Notes: generated by a model not told the origin, from the sequence alone. Shown: positions 10,578-22,988, numbered from the stretch's first letter. The stretch is DNA of 64,000 bases from Saussurea involucrata (GCA_033807775.1 CM066320.1:184244284-184308283); one strand, 5' to 3'. Translations and numbers: made by a program.

Positions 10578-13500
10578 CAAGCTGCAAGCTGTCCTATTCA
10601 AGGGTTGATCTGTTTCGAGTGTAAGCAACCCGGACACTTCCGAAGAGACTGCCCAAAGCTAAAGAAGGGCGAAGATCAGGGGAAGAAGCCAAATGTTCCT
10701 AAACCAACGGGCCGGGCATTTCATATGACGACGGAAGAGGCGAAGGAGTCCAAAGATGTTGTTTCTGGTACTTTTCTCGTAAATTCTATTCCCGCACGAA
10801 TTTTATTTGATTGTGGCGCCAATCTGTCATTTGTATCAAAATCGTTTTATCACAAGTTAGCTATGCCTGTCACTACCTTGGAAGATGCCTTAGTAGTCGA
10901 GATAGCTAACGGGGGTCAAGTCTTAGTCCGTGAAAGACTTGAGGGTTGTCTGGATTGGATAAGGGAAAAGAAATTTCCGATTGACTTGTTGTTAATGGAA
11001 ATTGGGGGATTTGACTTAATTGTGGGTATGGATTGGTTGACAATCAACCAGGCAGAAATTCTTTGTGCAAAGAAATTAATTCGGATTCCGATGGCTGATA
11101 ATGATGATGTATTCATCTTTGGGGAAAAGAGAAAAGGGGAAGTCCCGTTAATTTCCGTTGCAAAGGCGCGAAAATGTCTGGTAAAAGGATGTTCATCCTA
11201 TCTAGCGTATGTTCTAGATATGAAGGCATAAAAGAAACAGGTGGAGGACATAAAGGTAGTACGTGAATTCCTAGACGTATTCCCCGATGATCTTCTAGGT
11301 CTACCGTCTGAACGACAAGTAGAGTTTCGAATTGACCTTGTCCCTTGATCGGCACCGATAGCGCGTGCACCGTATCGTTTAGCGCCAGTCGAAATGAAAG
11401 AGATGATGTCTCAACTACAAGAGCTGCTTGACAAGGGATTTGTTAGGGCAAGTTCTTCACCTTGGGGAGCTCCGGTATTGTTTGTTAAGAAAAAGGATGG
11501 CACTATGAGAATGTGCATCGACTATAGGGAGCTGAATAAGGTGACTATTAAGAATAAGTATCCGCTTCCAAGGATTGATGATTTGTTTGATCAACTCCAA
11601 GGTGCGGGATGCTTTTCAAAGATTGATCTGAGGTCGGGATATCATCAGGTTAGAGTAAGGGACGAAGATATTCCCAAGACGGCGTTCAGAACGAGGTACG
11701 AGCATTATGAATTTCTTGTAATGCCATTTGGGTTGACAAATGCTCCTGCCGTGTTCATGGATCTGATGAACAGAGTATGTCGACCATTCCTAGACAAGTC
11801 TGTCATTTATTCACTGATGACGTACTTGTTTATTCAAAGAATGAAGCCGATCATGAATACCACCTTCGTAAAGTTTTGGAAGTTCTGAGGAAGGAGAAAT
11901 TGTACGCAAAATTTTCAAAGTGTGAATTTTGGTTAAAAGAGGTACAATTTCTGGGGCATGTGATCACTTTGGAAGGAGTCAAAGTAGATCCGGCAAAGAT
12001 AGAAGCAATAACGAACCGGGAAACACCGAAGAGCGCATCTGAAATAAGTAGTTTCTTAGGTCTAGCAGGTTACTACCGGAGGTTTATCAAAGACTTCTCA
12101 AAGATTGCTTCTGCTTTGACCATGTTGACTTGGAAGAATGTAAAGTTTATATGGACTGAAAAGCAAGAGTTAGCTTTCAGAACATTACGTCAGAAGTTGT
12201 GTGAAGCTCCTATTCTTGCACTACCGGAAGGAACCGAAGATTTGGTCGTGTATAGTGACGCGTCAAAGATGCAACGAGGGAAGGTGATTGCTTATGTATC
12301 AAGATAACTCAAAGAACATGAGAAGAATTACCCTACCCATGATTTAGAACTTGCAGCAGTGGTGTTTGCATTGAAATTGTGGCGACTTTATCTGTATGGG
12401 ACGAAATGCACTCTTTTCACTGATCATAAGATCTTGAAGCATGTCTTTGATCAGAAGGAGTTGAACATAAGGCAGTGGCATTGGTTAGAACTACTTAAAG
12501 ATTATGATTGTGAACTGCATTACCACCTCGGTAAAGTAAATGTTGTGGCTGATGTTTTAAGTAGAAAGGAATATAGTGGGTGCTTAAAATCAACTAACGC
12601 CATGATTGATGTGACATCGAGTTTGATTGAAAGGATAAAAGCGGCACAAGTGGAAGCGTTATTGGAAGAAAAATTGAAAGATGAAGTTATGGTTAAACAA
12701 CGGCTTCAACTGACTGAAGATAGTCGTGGGGTCAAACTGTTCCAAGGCCGCGTTTGGGTGCCAAGGGTAGGAGGAAATCGGGAGATAATTCTCGAAGACG
12801 CCCACAAGTCTAAGTATTCTATACATTCTGGAAGTACTAAAATGTATAGGGATCTGAAGCTACACTATTGGTGGCCAGCTATGAAGTTAGATGTAGCACG
12901 AATTGTAGAAAAGTGTGTGACATGTTCGTTAGTAAAAGTTGAACATCAAAGGCCTCACGGAAGTCTGCAATCTTTGGAGATTCCGGAATGGAAATGGGAT
13001 AAGATTACCATGGATTTTGTGACGAAGTTAGCAAGAACGTCAAAAGGTAACGATACTATATGGGTAATCGTGGATCGGTTGACCAAGAGTGCTCACTTCT
13101 TGGCAATGAAAGAAGCATCACCGATAGATAAGTTGGTGAAGCTTTATATTGATGAAGTGGTCTCAAGACATGGTATACCCGTGTCTATAGTTTCTGATCG
13201 TGATAGCCGGTTTACTTCGAGGTTTTGGCAGTCACTACAAGAAGAACTGGGTACAAGAGTAAATTTGAGCACTGCTTACCATCCACCAACGAACGGGCAA
13301 AGTGAAAGAATCATTCAAACTTTGGAAGATATGCTCAGGTCATGTGTGTTAGACTTTGGAGGTAAATGGGATACGCATTTACCTTTGGTAGAGTTTGCGT
13401 ATAACAATAGTTACCATTCCAGTATTGGAAGAGCACCTTTCGAAGCTTTGTATGGTCGGAAATGTAGAACTCCGGTATGTTGGTTAGAAGCTGGAGAAAA

Positions 13501-14050
13501 GCAATTTGCTGGTCCTGAACTTGTTCAACAAACGGCTGATAAAGTGAAAGAGGTTCAGAAGCATATGAAAGCGGCTCAAGATCGACCGAAGAGCTACGCC
13601 GATCCGAAAAGAAGGCCGAAAGAGTTCCAAGTTGGGGAGCGTGTGATGCTTAAGGTATCCCCGTGGAAAGGTGTGATAAGGTTTGGTAAACGTGGAAAGT
13701 TGAGCCCTCGCTTTCTATGACCTTTCACTATAACTAAGAGAATCGGACTTCAAGCTTATTAGTTAGATCTTCCACCTAAATTGGAAGGGATCCACAATAC
13801 ATTTCATGTTTGTTATCTTCGGAAATGTTTAGCCGAAGAGAATGATGTAATTCCACTTACTGAAGTGAGAGTGGATGAAAAGAGTCGTTGTGTGGAGGAA
13901 CCGTAAGCGATTTTAGAAAGATCGGTTAAGAAGCTACGACATAAAGATGTGGTTATGTTAAAAGTACAATGGAAACATCACCGAGGTGCTAACGTGACGT
14001 TAGAAGCGGAGGAAGATATGAAGATTAGATATCCTCATCTATTCACCTAG
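10578..14050 (+). pseudogene. gypsy pol of G2: protease, RT, RNase H, integrase, chromodomain
   Basis: After the zinc knuckles comes a protease-like region (ARILFDCGANLSFVSK, with Cys where Ser/Thr is usual in D-S/T-G). RT follows with RMCIDYRELNKVTIKNKYPL, FSKIDLRSGYHQVRV and DDVLVYSK. Integrase has HHCC, the D,D,E core (TMDFVTKL, VSDRDSRF, SERIIQTLEDML) and GPY/F, then a chromodomain-like end to about 14050. Lesions: stops at 11229 and 11346; a one-base loss near 11808 just before the catalytic DD; a small deletion near 12266 in RNase H; TAA at 12304 (a Gln codon in G1); TGA at 13718 and further stops. It is more decayed than G1. Confidence 0.88.
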
Positions 14051-14078
14051 CTTTGATTTCGGGGACGAAATCATTTTC

Positions 14079-14092
14079 AAGTTGGGGAGATT
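14079..14092 (+). other. Polypurine tract of G2
   Basis: AAGTTGGGGAGATT lies immediately before the LTR start TGTAACACC and marks the plus-strand primer. Confidence 0.8.
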
Positions 14093-14719
14093 TGTAACAC
14101 CTCGAATTTTCCATTATATAATATATAATTATGTTTGGGGTCAGATTATAATTTAGTCTAAGTTATGGACTATTTGTAAATATAAACTCCAGGGTTGAAT
14201 TTGCATTTTGACCAAAGTTTAAAGTTAATGTTGAAAATTAACTTGAGGGTCTGTTTTGTCATTCCTTGAAAGTTGAGATTACTTAAGAGTTGGGTTAAGC
14301 TGAATGGAGACATTATCTAAAATCATCTTGTTGAAGTCGGTCCAGAGTAAGATCAGAGAGAAAGAAGAAAATAGAAAGAGAAGAGAAGAATTGGAACTGT
14401 GGTTCTAGTAGTAAGAGTTTGAATCACCTTGTTTAAATTCTCAATCAGTTTAGTAACATCAAGTTGATTCCCATTGCAAATAGGTCGTTGAATCAGAAAG
14501 AGGAAGAAATTGGATTGCTGGGTTAAAAGCTTCCTTACAGGTGAGTTCATCTCTTCACCTAAAACATTAGCAGTTGAAATTGAATCAGATTTTGTATATA
14601 AAATGTCTGAATGATTTGGTATATTTGTATTGAATTAAAGTCGAGCAACAATCTGAATTTAGATGAGCTTTTGAGTTAATTTGATGTGAATCGAATGTAC
14701 TGTATCGTAGTCCCGGTAT

Positions 14720-15005
14720 TGAATGGATTCGGAAATGGTAAATTCCGGAATTGGGCCTTAGGATCCGGTATTGGGAATTCCGGAATTGGGCCTTAAGAAT
14801 CCGGTATTGAGTGGTTCCGGAATTGGACTTGGATCCGGAAATGAGAAGTTCCGGAATTGGCTTATGAGTTCCGGAAATTGGGCTTCGGACCCGGTATTAG
14901 GGAGTTCCGGAATTGGGTTATGTGATCCGGATTTGTGATGGATCCGGAATTGATCCGGATTTGGGATGGGATCCGGAATATATGTGATCCGGAATGGGAT
15001 CCGGA
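14720..15005 (+). repeat. Dispersed TCCGGAAT/GATCCGG repeats in the G2 LTR
   Basis: Some fifteen short motifs of the form TCCGGAATTGGG or GATCCGGTATTG occur in under 300 bases. TCCGGA is a palindrome. The solo LTR at 16237-18424 carries similar motifs on the opposite strand, which suggests distant kinship. Confidence 0.65.
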
Positions 15006-15287
15006 TTACTTGTAATTCAGTTAGAGATCTGGTTTTTATTTTAGGATCCCAATTTGATTTAAGTTGATGTCTCAAATTGAGTATCGGTTTCGGATAGTTC
15101 CGAACTTTGAATTCGGAATACTTTTCTGATTATAATTTTCGGAGGGGAAACAATTGAAAATAAAGATGCGAAAGATTATTAATTATTCTTAGAGTTAAGA
15201 ATGTATTACGAGATGTAGCGGGATATGTGATTATACATATACGTTAGTAAGTGTAAGGGATCCATAGGCACTGATAGTATTTGTAAC

Positions 15288-15605
15288 GAGGAATAGGCAT
15301 AAAGTAAATTGTAATTCCCGTTGACTTGAAATGTGGAATAGGCATAAAGTAAATTATAATTCCGATTTCGTAAAGGTGATGTGAAATGAGGAATAGGCAT
15401 AAAGTAAATTGTAATTCCTATTTCATAGTGTGACGTGAAACGTGGAATGGGCATAAAGTATATTGTAATTTCCGTTTACGTGGAAATGGAGAATAGGCAT
15501 AAAGTAAATTGTAATTCCTGATTTCTATGGGAAGGTAAGAGATAGGCATAAAGTAAATTGTAATCTCTACTTCCACTCCAAGAAATAGGCATAAAGTAAC
15601 TTGTA
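15288..15605 (+). repeat. Seven-copy tandem repeat in the G2 LTR
   Basis: The core GAATAGGCATAAAGTAAATT, followed by GTAATTCC, recurs seven times with spacers of variable length (roughly 25 to 70 bases between cores). The related solo LTR at 29723-31677 has only a few decayed versions, for example near 30310 on the minus strand, so the array expanded within the family. Confidence 0.8.
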
Positions 15606-16177
15606 ATTTCTTGGATATGAGTAATGATCTAGAATCTGCAATGATTCGTAGTAGGCACTCGAATATGATGATATGACTTTCTGAATGTTAGTCATACTCA
15701 TGGGACCGGGTACGTTCTCGTCATTATGAGACGAGTACGAGTATAGTAAGAATGGTGGCCAAACAGGTTTGTTTATATGCTTTGAATATCTGAGTTTTCA
15801 AAGCTGTTAATGTTTTAATTTGAAATTGGATGTTCTCACTAGGCGTAAGCCTAATCGTTTCAAATTAAATTTTCTTACCAGGTACTAGCTCAGGGAAGTA
15901 AAGGGAAGAGGGATGAGAGCTTTTGGTATTCGACTTTTGATGATAAGCGGAGAAATTAGCTGATGCGAGGAGGCTTTGGATGAATTGCTTAGATAACTCA
16001 TTTAATCTAATTATAGTTGACATGATTAGATTAATAAGTTATTTAGAGAATTTGATATGTGTATATATGAACCCTCATAGTTAATTCTCTGCTTATATAT
16101 ATAAAGGTTTGGATGATATTCTGATGTACCTTGTTAAATTTTAAGGTTTAAATTGGCCCTGATTTTAGGGTGTTACA

Positions 16178-16236
16178 CAATGCTTTACATGAGGCTGTCA
16201 CATTAGGAAATTCGGCTTTCTAGAAGGGAGTTTGTG
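16178..16236. other. Short interval between G2 and the next solo LTR
   Basis: About 60 bases lie between the G2 LTR and the solo LTR. They continue at 18430 once that solo LTR is removed. I do not recognise them; they may be a remnant of an older transposon. Confidence 0.35.
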
Positions 16237-18424
16237 TGTAACAACCCAGTCTAAAATAAGTCATACATAGCTTTAAATTTAAAGAATTACAATACTGGGT
16301 CCCAAAATTTTGTTACATCTGTCTCAAAAACTTAGGTTGGCGGAAACAACCTATACACAACTGAGAATAACTAACTACTAACAGTATGAGTGGCACTGCT
16401 TCTATCTGCATTAGTCTCAAGTCCTGCCTTGCTCACTTGCCAGATCCTTCTACTACCCGCTTACCTGAAAATGGTTAAGTTTTTGAAAAGCGAGGGTTAG
16501 ACCAAAAGGTCTAATGAATTCCCTCAGAAATCAACATATAACAACAGTATATAAAACATTTTTATAAAAGTCATTAACAGTCTCCACATAATGCATCAAT
16601 CATAGTACTGCACAGTGTTCAAAGATCTCATTAGCTAACCACGATCGGGGCCCAAGCAGACTCCCCGCTATCCGAGTAGGAAGGAAACGAATTCCCTCCT
16701 ACAAGCTCGTCACAAATGCCCAAGGGATCGTCGGATCCCGAGGTACTCAGATCCCACTGTATAGACCGACTCCACATAACATACACATAGCTCATCATAA
16801 ATCATGAAACGTGAAACCTTTATAAATCTTTATAAATCATTTCATGTTGCTAAATAGTCCTTTAATTAAAAACATACTTTTCATGGAAAGCATACGTAAC
16901 AGTTGGTAAACAATTCATGCTCATAAATGAACCATAATCAGGAAAATATTTAGCATCTCATTTCGTGTAAAAAGGGTTTAGGGAACTCACCTGTTCTTCT
17001 CGTTTCACGACCTCTTACTTAGGCTTCCGATCTCTAGATGGAACACCTATAATTTTAATAAACGTACGTCACAAATCTTTAATTTATTATTCGAGCTTGC
17101 TTCCGCACTTAACCCAAATTATCTAAGGTGATAAGTTACACTTCTAATCCAAATATTTGGATTCTGGACTTCACTTATCGGCCCAAAATATAATTCCGGA
17201 ACTATTAAATCGAATTCCGGACTTTTGGCCCAGTCATCCAAACTTCCGGACCATATGTTACCGAAGCCCAAATTCGTTTCTTTAATATTATTCGGGCCAG
17301 CCCAATATTCTGGATCCTTTCTAAAAATAATCACATACCGGATCCTTAATGTTTAATATACCGGATCCAAACTTGGATTCCGGATCCAACCTTTAACCCA
17401 TTACCGGTTCTTGAATGAATAAGCCCACTTTCGGATTTGCATTAAAAAGTTGACACCGTAATACGTGGCCCAACCAAATTCTGAATCCCACCTTAAGTTC
17501 TTGGATTCTCGGCCCAAGGTCAATAAACGAATTTCGGGCCCAACTATATGCAATTCCGGATCTTGTCAACTAGTACTGGTTCACTACTAAACCAAACAAT
17601 ACCGGAACTATGAATTTTAATTACCGGATCACGTGCGAAACAACTTCCGGATCCCACATTAATTATTCACTTCCGGTATTAATATCCAGCCCAACATCCG
17701 GTTCCATTTAATTTAGTCCAATACAAATTCTGGATCACTTATTTGATCCAAGTTCCGGATCCACCACATAAATTCCGGATCCATGCCCAAAACTACAATT
17801 TCCGGATCTGCATTAAAATAGTACAGTCCCGGTTCTCATTTTATTAAGGCCCAACTCCGGATCTCCTTTAGATTCCGGATCACATCGAGTTTTATTCCAG
17901 AACCTAATAAACTCCGGAACCTCGCAAGAAGATGTGGCGATGCGATACAGATTAATTCTTAGTACTGAAAGATTAAACCGTTTAAATCGATTATTGAGTC
18001 CCTTTCCTAACAAAATGATTAAATCTACTCTTGTAATCTGCTTAAGATGATTAGCCTATCCTTTTAGAGCATCATTAACAATTTTTAAGCAAAATTTCAC
18101 AAGAACCTTAACCCAGCAATAAATTTCTAAGCCAAGGGTTTGAGAGAAGAATTTACCTGTATGAATCTTTGCAGAATAATTTCAATCCCACCTCCTCTCC
18201 AAGTCTGTGAATCGAAGATGCTTTCTCTCAGATGGGAATTTGCACAATTCCTTCTCTGATCTCTCTCAGCCGCCAAAACCCCAATAATGATCTCCTAGGG
18301 TTTTGAGCCCAATTTTGGTAGTTTATATACTCTCTCTAACTTTACGATTTGGCCCCTAGACTTTCAACCCTCAAAACTTCCCACGAAAACTTTAATCTTT
18401 TCTAGTTAGATCCGGGTTATTACA
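16237..18424 (-). repeat. Solo LTR (TGTAACAACCC...GGGTTATTACA)
   Basis: It is flanked by the perfect 5-bp duplication TTGTG (16232-16236 and 18425-18429). Orientation is taken as minus because a TATATAAAC box reads on that strand near 18325, about 100 bases from the LTR start. Minus-strand signals match the other gypsy LTRs: donor-like ACAG/GTGAGTT at 16990, hairpin TTAGACC/GGTCTAA at 16499-16515, acceptor-like TTTTCAG ending at 16465. It is rich in TTCCGGATC-type motifs. No internal coding region is present. Confidence 0.8.
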
Positions 18425-18429
18425 TTGTG

Positions 18430-18939
18430 TTAGAGAGATTGATGAGAATGGAGAATTCAATCACCATTTTAGTAAAAAAAAATCTACTAATACAGGCCAG
18501 GACAAATGGGGGTGACCGGGTACAGCATCGGTTCGAATGTTGTATTTTCTATTAATATGTGTTGTTTTATTTTGCGGTTTCCGTCATTTAATCCATGTCA
18601 TGTTGATTAATCTGATATGTTATTTGGATTTTTGCTTTTAATCTAATATTTCATTTGATATTGCAAATGCTACTCATTTTGATTAATCTCAAATGTTATT
18701 TGGATTTGATTTATCTAATAAAAAAGTAGTTAACAGTACTAAAAACTACCATGCTTCCTAGGTTTTTCTTATAGTCATGACTTACTGTAGGAGATGGTAT
18801 AGTAATAGCCTTTAAGTTTGTGTTATGATTCATCATTTCAACAATCTAAAAGGTATGTGAGCAAGTAATTAGTTTGCTTGAGGTGTAATTTGTGTTCTTC
18901 TTCTTTAGTTTCGGTTTCTGTATAGACAATGCTATCTAA
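18430..18939. other. Unassigned sequence
   Basis: AT-rich sequence without a convincing gene. Joined to 16178-16236 it gives short open stretches but no family I recognise. Confidence 0.4.
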
Positions 18940-19262
18940 CACTACTACAGAAAGTTTAATACAACCCTATAAATAGAACCCGGTTAACCAAAAAACCGGG
19001 TTTTATTTGTTCCTAATGGGATTCGCACCCGTCACCATCTGATAAACCGGGTTATATTAGGTAAAAAAATATGGGCACTACAATAGTACCCGGTTTTATA
19101 AAGAAACCGGGTTTCATTTATATAAAACCTACCAGGGACGCGTTTTTTTTTAGTAATCGTACCTGGTTCCATTAAGGAAACCGGGTTCTATTTGGTAGGT
19201 AGGAAGGCACGGGTTTTTTAAGTAATCGTACCCGGTTCCATTAAGGAAACCGGGTAGCATTT
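18940..19262 (+). mobile_element. CACTA transposon terminus with subterminal repeats
   Basis: It opens with CACTACTACAGAAA, a standard CACTA (En/Spm) terminal inverted repeat. Over the next 320 bases ACCCGGTT or AACCGGGT occurs about a dozen times in both orientations. Such subterminal repeats are transposase-binding sites in this superfamily. I found no matching opposite end nearby, so this is a fragment or the end of a large element. Confidence 0.65.
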
Positions 19263-20577
19263 ATCCGCTCAATTTCCTAGGTCAATTTCCTAGGTTAATT
19301 AAAGGACAGCTGCACTTCTTCTTCTTCTTGTTTAATGTAAACGACGGCTGTTCTTTATTTTATCTATTTTAAAACAACAATTAATTGCAAAATGGTGGAA
19401 TGTTGAAGCAATTAATTTCTCCAAATCTAAACGGCGGCTACATTAATTTTTTTCTTCTATCCATTTCAAATATCTATTAATTTGAAGAATTATTAAGGTA
19501 AGTATTTTATCGTTTATGATTATATTTCCTCGATCACATACACAACACACCAATATAACACACATATATATATATATACGCACATGTATTATATATATAA
19601 TTCATGATTGTATATGGATGTGAAATAATATATGGTTGATGTTTCTACTAAACCTGAATATTTATATTTTAGACCAATCGCACCGTGTTTGGTTTTCAGA
19701 TTTAAACCCATGCATTATGTGGTCTTGTGATTGAAGCATAACTGCATAACCATGGCTCTACATGACTTTTTAAGGTTAGTTTTCTTTCTCATTTTGATGA
19801 AGTCTCTCTTTTTAAGTATATGGCAAATGAAGCTTTTTCCTTACCGTTGGTGAGGTTGGAACCTCCAACCTCTAGGAAGCTTGGGTTACCGGATATGGTT
19901 GGGCCATGGGAGTGAAATAGAAGACTGTAACACAAGCATCAAATTCAGTATTCTAAAATTTTAGGGAAAAAATGCACACTTTGCAAGTGTACCCTAGATG
20001 TGATTACATTGTGCATTTACATTTACTCAATTTGTGTGCAGTTGCTTATTAGCAGTGGCCATCTTATTCATAGCGAAGGGTTTTGCTTAAAGATGATTTA
20101 GGTTGGAGTTGACTAGATTTCCATGCTAACACACATGTTATTAAGGTGATTGATACTGAGTTATATATAGATCATGGAGGTGGTCATGACTTATTAATGT
20201 CATGAAACAAGGGGTTTGTGGTCAGTAAATGATGACCTCAATGTTTCATTATGGTGATATTTTGATTCCAATGATGAAAAATGTCATTCTTGAACAATGT
20301 TTTTAATTTTTTTTTACAAGTCATGGAATTATATTGTGTTCGTTTAGATGTTGTCCAAACATTTAATCATTAAAAATAATTTGTTTTATATATTGTTTCT
20401 CTATTGATATAGTTAAGGTGTATGCAACTTCTAAAAAACATGCGAGTAAGTGTTGGCTCTTCGAAAATGAGTTGAGTTGTAAGACTTGAAGAAAATCTTA
20501 TCCTTTATAAAATGCCTTCAAATCTTTTCTAACAAAACTACAAAAACTTCAAAATCATTTGCATCTCATTTGAACCT
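19263..20577. other. Noncoding, unassigned
   Basis: AT-rich intergenic DNA with a CTT microsatellite (about 19316-19328) and a short TA tract (19563-19577). No open frame with family features. It could be the interior of the CACTA element that starts at 18940. Confidence 0.4.
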
Positions 20578-20581
20578 AAGG

Positions 20582-20582
<1 letters not shown>

Positions 20583-20639
<57 letters not shown>

Positions 20640-21036
20640 AGAGATCAAATGCAAACCATTATAGTCTAGCAAATCGTGCAAACCGTCAATTTCATTGGTT
20701 AAGTTAATGAAATTGGTTCATGAAGTTGTTGAATTTAATGAAATTGTTTCTTATTATTCTTTTCTTGATGAATTGTTTCTTATATTTGTATTTTTTATGT
20801 AGTTTAATGTACTTTTCTCATTCTGATGAAATTGTTCATGCATTTTCTTAGTCTGATGAAACTTTTTCATTTCTACATGAAAAACAAAAATATATGAAAC
20901 AAATTCATCAGAAAAAGAATTATATGAAACAATTTCATCAAATTAAACAACCCATGAACAAATTTCATTAATTTAACCAATGAAATCGACAATTTACACA
21001 GTTTACAAAATTAAAGTAGTTTGCAAATAAAACTAC
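20583..21036. mobile_element. Microsatellite-flanked fold-back element
   Basis: A (TA)27 tract at 20583-20636 is followed by GGGAGATCAAATGCAAACC. About 400 bases later comes its imperfect inverted copy (GTTTGCAAATAAAAC), then TATATA again. The arms include AATTTCATTGGTTAA and TTAACCAATGAAATC. The layout resembles Micron elements of rice, which lie inside (TA)n. Confidence 0.6.
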
Positions 21037-21521
21037 ATATATATTATATTATATTTAACTTTATAACCTAACATATCTTGCAAAACCTAACATATCTTGC
21101 AACGTCTTCGATAGTATGCTCTTACTTCATTTTTCAAATTAATAAGTCATCAAATTTGGTGTATTTAATATTATAATAAATACTTTCATTTAATAATTAT
21201 TTATAGATGGTCTTTTCTTTGTTTTCAAGAAAGATATATTATAAGTTATTTAAATATATTGTTTTCAATAATATCATTATTTGATATTAAAATCTGAATT
21301 TTGATTTCGATATAAATACTTCTATACCAGATAAATATATCTTAAGTTATATATCAGATATCAACATTGATATAATATCATCATGCTAATATTTATCTAA
21401 GAAATTTAAATACCAAAATGGAGACAATTTAGTCATTATTATAATATTTGAAAACGATGTGTTATAAATGATTCCAAAGTCTTTTTCAGTTTTCCATTTT
21501 TTGTGGTTTTTCTTGAATATG

Positions 21522-21564
<43 letters not shown>

Positions 21565-22303
21565 TGTCCAAACGAACACGCCCCTATTTTATCAAAATAT
21601 GAGAACATTTATCGGTCTCCAAATTATTTAATCCAAGATTAAAATTAAAAGGAGAAGAAAATAATTAATTAAGAATAGTTATGTGATTTTGTATTTACCT
21701 GTAATTTTGGTGACATCTTTATCTCTAAAAGCACATATAAATAAAATGTTAATCAGTGTTATTACATTATTTATATTTTTTAATTAATAAATTATGTAGT
21801 CCATAATTAACTAGTAACTATGATACTATTATCCATTCTCCAACTCAAGCCATATGCTTTACTTCAAAGAAAAATAGAGGCCTTAGTGCAAGATCTCATG
21901 ATCGTGTGTATATGTATATATAATATATACATATATAGGGTAACGTTTACGATGAGAAGTCTTAAATTTGGTGAGAAATGTGAGAAGTGGTTATCAACTA
22001 TTGAATTAGAAATTGATGAACATTAAGATAAGATGCAACAACATGTACCAGATCAATTTCCTTTTAAGCTACAATATATTGGAAGATATTTGATTAAAAG
22101 TGATCATAAATGGCATTTCTCACATAATCCCATGCATATATAAGAGCAAGTTTAAACGAGAAGCTAAACCTTAAACAGAGGCTACATTGACAATACATAG
22201 ACGTTTAATCATATATGATTAAATACACCCATATTTCGTATAATTATATATAATATCACATTTCTCGTCTTCTTGCATAATGTTCCTTCCCCCCTCTCCC
22301 CGC
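21037..22303. other. Noncoding, with (TA)n/(GA)n tract
   Basis: AT-rich sequence. A TA tract followed by GA repeats is at 21524-21563, preceded by CAGTTTTCCATTTTTTGTGG, which resembles the ends of the fold-back elements at 22381 and 22689. Another small candidate begins after a TATA tract near 21937 (AGGGTAACGTTTACGATGAG) and has TTTCTCACAT near 22115. No gene seen. Confidence 0.4.
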
Positions 22304-22384
<81 letters not shown>

Positions 22385-22643
22385 CAGGTTCAATGAAAAA
22401 CCTCAAAAAACGGAAAACTGAAGAACACCCTAGGAGCCATTCATCTGGACGGTATGCACTTGTAAATACAGGTTATTTGTAACATGCATTTGTGCATATA
22501 TGCACAAATGCATAATGCACTTGTGCATAAAACCAAAAAGTCAACTATTTACATGTATGCAAAAGTGCATACCGTCTAGATGAACATGGTGTTCTTCAGT
22601 TTTCCGTTTTTTTGAGGTTTTCCCTTGAACCTCCCCCCCCCCC

Positions 22644-22688
<45 letters not shown>
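22304..22688. mobile_element. Fold-back element in (CT)n(TA)n
   Basis: A CT tract then a TA tract (22304-22380) precede GGGTCAGGTTCAATG. The right arm (GTTTTTTTGAGGTTTTCCC and neighbours) ends near 22632, and the same CT-then-TA order follows to 22688. The arms pair over about 45 bases (CCTCAAAAAACGGAAAACTG with CAGTTTTCCGTTTTTTTGAGG-type sequence), and an inner pair surrounds the centre (GGACGGTATGCACTT with its inverted copy). Confidence 0.68.
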
Positions 22689-22988
22689 GGGTCAGGTTCA
22701 GGTTCAGGGGAAAACCCTAAATAACTAGAAAACCGGAAAACCACAAAATTACGGAGGAAAAAGTATATCAACATAGATCTCAAATTAACGAGAAAAATAT
22801 GATCGTTTATTTGGTGCAATTTATTTCGTTCAAATTTTGTTCATTTTTTGTATTTTTTCGAATAAAAAACAAGGGGGTGGTTTTTTTTAATTAATTTAAT
22901 ATTGTTGTAACCGCCAATTAATCACATCCATCAGATCATCTAATCCAACGGTTAATAAAGTGTTTTTTAGTTTTCCATTTATTTTTTA

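Larger units (their letters stand above)
7951..16177 (+). mobile_element. Ty3/gypsy chromovirus-type element G2, no 5' LTR
   Basis: Order is leader, gag, protease, RT, RNase H, integrase, chromodomain-like tail, polypurine tract, 3' LTR. It is close to G1 in protein but has diverged at DNA level. No LTR is found between the viral segment and gag, so the 5' end was lost at the junction near 7950. A 1244-bp solo LTR sits inside gag (9329-10572). Several stops and frameshifts make it non-autonomous. The leader ends in an acceptor-like TATATCAG just before the gag ATG. Confidence 0.88.
14093..16177 (+). repeat. 3' LTR of G2 (about 2.1 kb)
   Basis: It runs from TGTAACACCTCG to TTAGGGTGTTACA. Its 3' end is the reverse complement of the start of the solo LTR at 29723, and its 5' end matches that element's other end, so the two belong to one family. 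Inside are a donor-like CAG/GTGAGTT at 14541, repeated TCCGGAATTGGG-type motifs, a seven-copy tandem repeat, a hairpin at 15840-15853 (TAGGC GTAA GCCTA) and an acceptor-like TTACCAG ending at 15881. CAATG follows the LTR. Without a 5' end its duplicate cannot be checked. Confidence 0.87.

Noticed and set aside
15288..15605. Regular repeats with spacers, reminiscent of a CRISPR array
   Set aside because: It lies in a plant LTR, the spacer lengths vary widely, the spacers resemble each other, and there are no cas genes.
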